Source of the DNA: Agrostemma githago
Taxonomy: Eukaryota; Streptophyta; Magnoliopsida; Caryophyllales; Caryophyllaceae
Reading direction: 5' to 3'
DNA: 64,000 nt
Assembly (NCBI GenBank): GCA_958450325.1
Contig: OY288261.1
Location: 14,001,277-14,065,276, forward strand
Shown: positions 57,643 through 64,000 of the stretch, piece after piece
Layout of the letters: each line of letters starts with the position of its first letter
Position numbering within the stretch: the first letter of the stretch is position 1
Made by a program: the position numbers and the translations under genes
The notes under the pieces: generated by a model
What the model saw: only the letters and a program-made list of their open reading frames with translations
Told to the model about the DNA's origin: nothing
Database searches by the model: none

Positions 57643-58636
57643 TTAAATTCTATGAATGGATATAAATGTTACTATAATGTATATAGAAGTAGAAAAAAAA
57701 TTACCATTCTCTCTTGATGGTTGTTCTCTTCTTGTTTCTGCAAGTTTGTTTATAAATTCATTTGCCAAAATTTCCAAGTCTAGTAGTGGTTTGCATTGTG
57801 GGGAGGCAACTTTTGCAACTTTTATCGCATCTTTCACCCCCCCTAAAAGACTTTGAGAATTGACAAGATTTGCTGAATAAATTTTGCACCCAATGAATTG
57901 CTTCCTTTGGCTCCTCATTTTCATCTTTTATTTCCTCCACTTTCACTAGCTTCTCTTTTTCCATTACAGAGGAAATATTTGCAGTACAGGTTTTAGAGTT
58001 ATCCACCTTGTACCAATCAACGGGTTGTAATGGCAACACAAAGCCATTACCAAATGTACCCGATTTCTTTGCTTCGTCCATTATTCTCTTTGAAATGGAC
58101 TCTTGTTTCCAAAACAACATTGTTGGGAAAGAACAAACAGGTGTGTTGTTTCTGTAACATATTCTTTGCAGATATATGAACACAAAGACCATTATAGGTC
58201 CATCAAAGCACTTGTTTCTCTCTCCTGTGTTCATTTTCCAAAAATCAACAGCCTTAATGAAAGTATCAAGGTGAAATTTGCACCAATTAAAGGTAGGTAC
58301 CAATGACAAGTCGATTAAAGATTTCAATATCTTTAAACTTGGGGTTACGGAACAGCTACCCTTTATAAAAATAGAGCAAAGATAAACAATGAGGTTCCTC
58401 TTGAATTGATCCCCCCCTTCCGTCTGTCTTGTTAGCATGAACTACAACACACTGTTTGTTATCTTGGAACCATTAAACTGTTGCTTGAACTCATCAACTA
58501 ATTGATTATATTCAACATCCTTGTCATCATATGATGCTAATGAAGGAGTTATGTCCACTGTCCTACGGATTAACCCGCTTAAGTCTATGTATCCTATATG
58601 CCTTGCTAGAGGTCGATGTCGGGTTGACATGTAAAT
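57643..58636 (-). pseudogene. 5' part of the transposon-type Ulp1/C48 protease gene
   Basis: Starting at ATG 58630-58628, the frame reads MSTRHRPLARHIGYIDLSGL and has one in-frame TAG at 58442-58444. It then continues as QFKRNLIVYLCSIFIKGSCS, SLVPTFNWCKFHLDTFIKAV and GPIMVFVFIYLQRI. This helical region (K-N-L-hydrophobic, then NWC-x3-LD-x2-IKAV, then FIYLQ) is the common N-terminal region of plant Ulp1-type transposon proteins. It is followed by a Lys/Glu-rich linker (MEKEKLVKVEEIKDENEEPK) and a frame change near 57840. Next to the protease exons at 37224-41268 in orientation and order, it is most simply the same gene. It lies just upstream of the minisatellite intron where the Helitron sits. 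Confidence 0.65.
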
Positions 58637-58978
58637 AGGTTACGTGTCTGGTAGTCTTAAGTGGGCCCATTGGTTCACACACAATATGTACGGGATATTA
58701 TTAATATATATCGATATATTAAATATATCGGGTCAGTATTAATACAGACCCAGCTGCGTTGTCAGGTTATGGTAATTAGAGTGTTGGAAGTAAAGGCTTG
58801 TAAAGCTTTTTGGCATTTTTTGTGTACTGGGTTGTCCAGATACAGCAACCTTGTGTGTGTCCCGATTCATTCAGTCAAATATGACTGTTATGCAAAATCC
58901 ACCCCATTCATTATTGTTTATTTGGCCATTGATGGCCCTCTTAAATTGGTTTTTGGCTCCTCCTCTTCAATCTTGGCT

Positions 58979-58987
58979 GTATAAATA
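58979..58987 (+). promoter_or_regulatory. TATA box, possible LTR promoter
   Basis: TATAAATAG in GGCTGTATAAATAGTGCTCC, followed by a CA-rich leader-like stretch. Typical of LTR or Pol II core promoters. Confidence 0.45.
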
Positions 58988-59620
58988 GTGCTCCTGGTCA
59001 GCCCTTGAAAAATCAAGAAACACACAAGAAATACAATTCAATCTCCCCTTCTCTCCATACATTCTATACAATTTCTGGGTTAAGTCTTGCTATTCCAAGG
59101 CTATTTGCCTTGAGTGGTCGAGTCAAATAGCTGCTGTGTTCACCTTGGGAAGCTAGCGGTGTGAGTCGATAACCACCTCGGTCGAGCCGTAATAGTTTTC
59201 ATGTCAGTGGCGTACCGCCACGACACAGTATTCACATCAGGTTCTGTTGCTTTGGTCTGTCCGTTCTTCGATTCTGTTCCCTTTGACCGTCACGGTTCTG
59301 GTGTTATCACGATTGCTGCTGTTGCCTTATTGCTGATCTGTTGCCTGATTCCTGCGGGTTCTTTGGTGTTTCAATTTGTCCTGATCTGCTGCCTTATTGC
59401 TACTGTTACACCTTTTTGCTAAGCTGCTGCTGTCACGATTCACGCCTGTTACATTCTTCTTTCCTCCTCGGTTTGCCGTCTCGGTTTTGCTTTCCTCGGG
59501 TTATTTCTGTCCTTTTTTTACTCATTGTTACTCTCCTTCGGCTTAACATAGAGTTATACTAATAATCTAATTAGGGTAATTAGAGTTATGGAAATAACCT
59601 AATTCCACCTTCTCATCTCC

Positions 59621-59632
59621 TATATAAGAAGG
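59621..59632 (+). promoter_or_regulatory. Second TATA box, nearer the LTR end
   Basis: CTCCTATATAAGAAGG, about 375 bp before the PBS. It is an alternative U3 promoter if the LTR is short. Confidence 0.45.
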
Positions 59633-59998
59633 TTCATTGGATGAACCAACATATGGAATAAAGAGTATTGACTCATAATATATTCGTCTTATAAAGAGTT
59701 ATAAGAGAGATATAGAGAGAAGTTGTGAGACGGTCTCACGTACCTTTATACTAGCATATACGTCGCAGTTTCGTACCCGTGTGGATACCAAAGGAGGCAT
59801 CACGTTTGGGGTGCTTTATTCTGTCCGTGGGAATTATTTATTCTGTCCGTGGAGATTATATATATATTTCTGGGTTATTATACTTCTTATTAATACGTTG
59901 TTCCGCTGCAAATAAGGTATAATTGTTATCCCTCTACTTTTGTCTTTTTGGTTAATACTCGTAACATGTCCTTGGGTTTAAGGGTTGTAACCCTACAG

Positions 59999-60010
59999 TG
60001 GTATCAGAGC
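59999..60010 (+). other. Primer binding site, initiator tRNA-Met
   Basis: TGGTATCAGAGC, one base after the LTR end at 59997. Confidence 0.92.
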
Positions 60011-60676
60011 CTCTGTTATGTAGTATTAATCTAATAATTGGTTATGAATCTATGTCTCATAATTGGTTATGAGGGATTCCATCGCGTATTAATTTGATTA
60101 TAAGTTGTATCGTGAGAATTGTTCTCGTCTTTCTTAGCTGCGACATCCGTTATACCTGATGGATCAAGCCATATTTCCCCATTATAAGTGTTATAAGCTT
60201 TTGCCTAATAATTGCCTAATCATTATGAACATTATCTTTAATTATTTGATAATTCATTATGAAGTTCATTGTTTTTGCCGGCTCTTGCATGATTGATTTA
60301 GTTTGCATGTACACTAGGTGATTATTTGATAGTCCTAAGTATGTTGTTTCGTGCAAGATAATCGTTCGGTTTATCAAATTTTTTTCTTGTTTAGGGTTTG
60401 CATAATTTTGGAATTTAAGTTGTTAGATTCTAAAGTTATTCTTAAAATTAATTTAAGATCTAATATTGATTATGATTTAATTTAATTTGTCCTAAATTGA
60501 CCCACTATAATCCCAAATTTCTTTGTTGACGATGAGACTAATTAGATTAGTCAAGATTCGATTGAACTTGGGAACGTAAATTACTTGAAGTTATTGTTAT
60601 TGATGAGTCCTAATAAGACTAGGACAAGACTCGTTTTAATTATGGTGGAGACGGAACGAAACAAGGTCAACTCGGT

Positions 60677-60740
60677 TGGAACGGGTGTGACTCGGTTGGC
60701 ACGAGTATGACTCGGTAGGCACGGGTGTGTCCCGCTTAGA
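60677..60740. repeat. Short minisatellite, about 21-bp unit, 3 copies
   Basis: GACTCGGTTGGCACGAGTAT-like units: (G)GAACGGGTGTGACTCGGTT, GGCACGAGTATGACTCGGTA and GGCACGGGTGTGTCCC. Confidence 0.75.
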
Positions 60741-63700
60741 ACGGAACGACCCGACCGACAAAGGTTTGACCAAGACGACACAATATTTACTCGGACGAAA
60801 AAATGTCGAGTCGGGTGACGCTTTTAAGAAAAGTCGTTTTCTTGCGTTTGTGTGTTGATTATGAATCAAACATGGATTATACTTTTATTTTCCGAATCAA
60901 TAAAAAATTAGTTTTCTAAATCGTCTAAATAATTTTATGCATTTTAATTTATCATGTTATCATAGATAGATCGAAAAAAGAGTTTCTCGAGTCTTATTTG
61001 ATTTTGATGAATTGTTCATCTATATGACAATTATAAGTTGCAGGTCGATTCTGAATCGAGTTTTGTATATCCGTTCAATTTCTCCCGGGTGGGAAATTGT
61101 TCCCCGTAGTTGGAAAAATGAAGATATTGGTGAAATTGTTCAAACCAAATAACAATTACGAATTGTGATATGATTACGAATCAAAATATGGTATCTTTTA
61201 ATGCACAATTCACTAATATAACAATTGAATAATTATGTCATATGATGCATCAATTTTATTGTTTAGACTTGTGACTTGTGTGCCTAGAACTGATAGGTCG
61301 CTTTGTAAGTTGACCTAGCAACATGTTTAGGACCCATAATGCATTTAATCCCTCGCACAAATATTAAGTATTGCCTTTCCAGAATTGACCACTACAACAA
61401 TTTCATATCATTGGTTGAAGTGACTGCCTAAGCGGTGCTTTGCCGATGTGTGTGGACTGAGTAGGTGGGTAACGGTTACCCACAGGTTCAGTCTGGTTTG
61501 CTTAACATTGCTATCAAGTCGAACTTGGGCTTTGAGGCAAATAGTTGGTGTCATATGATGACTAATTCCGACGAACCAAGAATTACATATTGATGTAATT
61601 GACAATGTTGTTGTCTACCTTTACTTTTGGAGCTTGAGCAGTGAGCCCAAGTTCACTTGAGCGACAAAAGGTTTAGGATCTTGGAATATTATGCGAACTT
61701 GAGGGTAGTTTGCATGATTTTATCTTAAAATTGTTTATGATTATTAATATTAATTATCGTTTTACCTTGCATATAATTGTAGTTTTAATTTAGTCCCTTT
61801 ATCACATTTATTAAAGATGAGTTTGAATTGTTCAACCTCGTCGGTTGGCATCTTGAGAATTGTTCTCAAAATTAGAGATACGGATTTTATCCTTGTGAAG
61901 GATAATTCCGACAAATTATTACCAATGTTAATGTACAGTATGGACTGTATAATTAGAGTCATAAAGATGATTATAAGTACCAAATAAAATTAATTGTTTC
62001 AATATAAAGAACCGTTCCCATTAAGTGAGAAAATGTTGAAGATGATCTAATTACTCCATGTCATACGATAACGTGATTATATTGATAATCTATCAGGAAA
62101 TTTTGGATGCTTCTTTCTAAAGAATTAGGAATTGAAATCGTTTCAATTAGTCCTAAGTTTAGGTCACTTTATTATGAATAAACATGTGACTTAATAAAGT
62201 TTCTCACCTTTTAGTATGAGATGTTAAAAGATGATTGAACATTGTATCAAGAAGGCAAATAATACTAATGTTCTATGAGTTCATTGTGAAAATTGCTTGA
62301 GATAATGATTAATGAATCTAAGATGTTGGTTAAAGTAGGGGAAGGATAATTGTTGTCATACCCAAACTTGTTCCCAAGTTTAGATTAGGTACGAAATTAT
62401 TTATCATTAGTGTAATGACAAATATATGACATTGGTAGATATTTACTAGAAATGTCTAGAAAATATGCAAATCAATTACTGAAGTATGACTTTTGGTATG
62501 TATGTTACTAAAGTAATTGTTACTTTCATTCTACTGTTTTGGTATAAGATACCAAATGCAACTATTACATTGTGGATGTGATGGCTCAAAGAGGGTGGAA
62601 TAATGGTACATATAAGTGAAGTGTTTTATGATGAAATGAACAAACGTTGTTATTTCATATATAAAAGGAAAATCACTTAATTTTACCATAAAGCTGAATA
62701 GTGGAATTGAATAATTGTTATTCTTTTACTAGTCATAAGCAAGGATATTAATTCTGTTTCATGTATGGGCATGAAAAGTTTTAATAAAGTATAACAATTG
62801 TTGCTCTATACCTTGCAAGAATATGAGGTACAATAGGGCTAACATGATTGTTGAGCTCTACATTCCTAGTAGTGAATGTTTTATTTATAGCATAACGACC
62901 AAAAGGTTCAAGTCCCACGACTCAAGTTTTACCTATTATGGCATTGTCCTTAATCCATGAGACAAGAAACATAAGAATAAGTTTCATAATGATGAAATTA
63001 TAAACCTTATTGATAAGGATCAACCGAGGTAAATGGATCTTGTTTAGATGGATAAATGACATTATAAATGATTCCTATTAATTGTAGTGGGAGAGTACTT
63101 AGACTTGTTGGATCACACATATACAAATACATGTGAGTTTAACAGTGATGTTGCAAAAATGGGTAACGCGTATGGTTTTGTTCATTTGATGAAATTTGAA
63201 ACTGAATGCTTTGAATTGTTCAAGGTACAAGATCAACTTGATAAGTTGGTACGAGTCGTTCGATATGATTGAAACAGGGAGGAATTGAACTAAAAGATTG
63301 TGATCATCTTAGAAGTAGTGAAAAGTGTTTCAAACTACATCGAACCATATTTGATATGATTTGATCTATGATGAGTCATATGCAGATATTATTGACGCTT
63401 TAGAAAGTTATGCACTATAAAAATCTTTGTACAAATGTTGATGAGATAGTCCATGTAAGTCGGAGAATAGACACCATATGAGATATGAATTGAAATGTTC
63501 TAAAATAGTCTTTTCTTAATTATCAAGTCTTAAAGTTTAAAAGAAGTGATTTCTAGAACTTAGACTCAATTATGACATGTGTTTCATTAGGGGTATTATG
63601 TTAATTCTACAAACCATCCAAAGAACAAAACTGTTTTGTTGCATGGAGTGGTATATTTCTTTTAAAGAAATGTGATTTCTAATAGAAACAGTGGGAGTAG

Positions 63701-64000
63701 AATCGACCTTGAATTGTTCAGGATTAACAGTAATTCTCTACAACTGTTGAAGAGAATATTGATGCATCCATGAAAAGTCATGATCATCTTAGCTGTAAAA
63801 TATTACCCTACATAGGTTTGACCTATGATGAAACAATAATGGGCAAAGACTCCAAAAGTCACATAAAATCTAATAGATTCTATATACCATAACTACCAAG
63901 TATAGACTATGGTTAAATGGGTCTTATAGTGAAGAACAATCTTCAATATAAAGACGATGTAGATTGATATAAGAGTATCTATGAAGCATAGTTGGTAGTT

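Larger units (their letters stand above)
58640..59997 (+). repeat. LTR-like region ending at a copia-type PBS (left boundary unknown)
   Basis: The right end, CCCTACA at 59997, is one base before an initiator-Met PBS, so the 3' boundary is firm. Two promoter-like TATA boxes lie at about 58979 (TATAAATAG) and 59621 (TATATAAGAAGG). No TG start with a matching target duplication was identified, so the LTR may be about 0.4-1.3 kb. A palindrome TGAGACGGTCTCA is at about 59726. Confidence 0.5.
59998..64000 (+). mobile_element. Decayed Ty1/copia retrotransposon internal region (continues beyond window)
   Basis: After the PBS the sequence is AT-rich and has no long frame. Frame-broken reading near 63590-63720 resembles the end of copia integrase (a KPSKEQNCFVAWSGIFL-like phrase followed by a KE-rich stretch), and 63840-63990 resembles the start of copia RT (MGKDSKSHIKS then YGMGLIVKN-like, many stops). 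Order and strand fit Ty1/copia, with integrase before RT. It is heavily mutated. Confidence 0.5.

Noticed and set aside
1..64000. tRNA or rRNA genes, or bacterial-type operons, riboswitches and origins
   Set aside because: No cloverleaf, rRNA-like or operon structure was seen. Matches to tRNA are only the 12-base primer binding sites.

Overview
This window is nuclear DNA from a flowering plant, most likely a eudicot. The signs are an L1-type LINE with plant-style DUF4283 ORF1, a CACTA transposon, LTR elements primed by initiator tRNA-Met, Stowaway and hAT MITEs, a Helitron, and captured pieces of plant genes (alpha-COP, a PSY1R/PSKR-like LRR receptor, ADP-glucose pyrophosphorylase). I see no intact ordinary host gene. 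It is a nested transposon landscape, and most long open frames in it are chance frames in low-complexity or purine-rich DNA.

Layout. (1) 1-12,646: a head-to-tail, minus-strand array of one unusual non-LTR retrotransposon family. Its protein has N-terminal zinc fingers, a reverse transcriptase, a C-terminal CCHC motif and an R2/R4-like restriction-like endonuclease domain. There is one 5' part running off the window (A), one near full-length but decayed copy (B) and three 5'-truncated copies (C, D, E), most separated by TTA-type microsatellites. Copy D is split at 5991-11785 by a CACTA transposon with a 3-bp AGT target duplication and captured, internally inverted gene-like sequence. (2) 12,772-28,080: an L1 LINE on the minus strand (ORF1 and ORF2 overlapping as TGATG). 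Its ORF2 is split by a very young 10.3-kb non-autonomous LTR retrotransposon (13970-24269), a LARD-like element with 3.68-kb LTRs, CCAGG target duplications, PBS and polypurine tract. (3) 28,091-36,900: a gag-only LTR element lacking its 3' LTR, then a tandem array with telomere-like palindromes. The array holds a solo LTR, which holds a Stowaway MITE, which holds a hAT-type MITE, each with its own target duplication.

(4) 36,900-58,640: a multi-exon Ulp1/C48-protease gene of transposon type, minus strand, split in an intron by a 15.6-kb Helitron (41686-57256). The Helitron carries fragments of at least three host genes in both orientations, several tandem repeats and a roughly 4.3-kb GA-rich satellite block. 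Its 3' terminus is duplicated. (5) 58,640-64,000: LTR-like DNA, an initiator-Met PBS and decayed Ty1/copia pol sequence running out of the window.

The insertion order can be read from the nesting. The two most striking items are the REL-type non-LTR array associated with TTA microsatellites, and the Helitron with its duplicated terminator and purine satellite. All calls were made by eye; no homology search was run.
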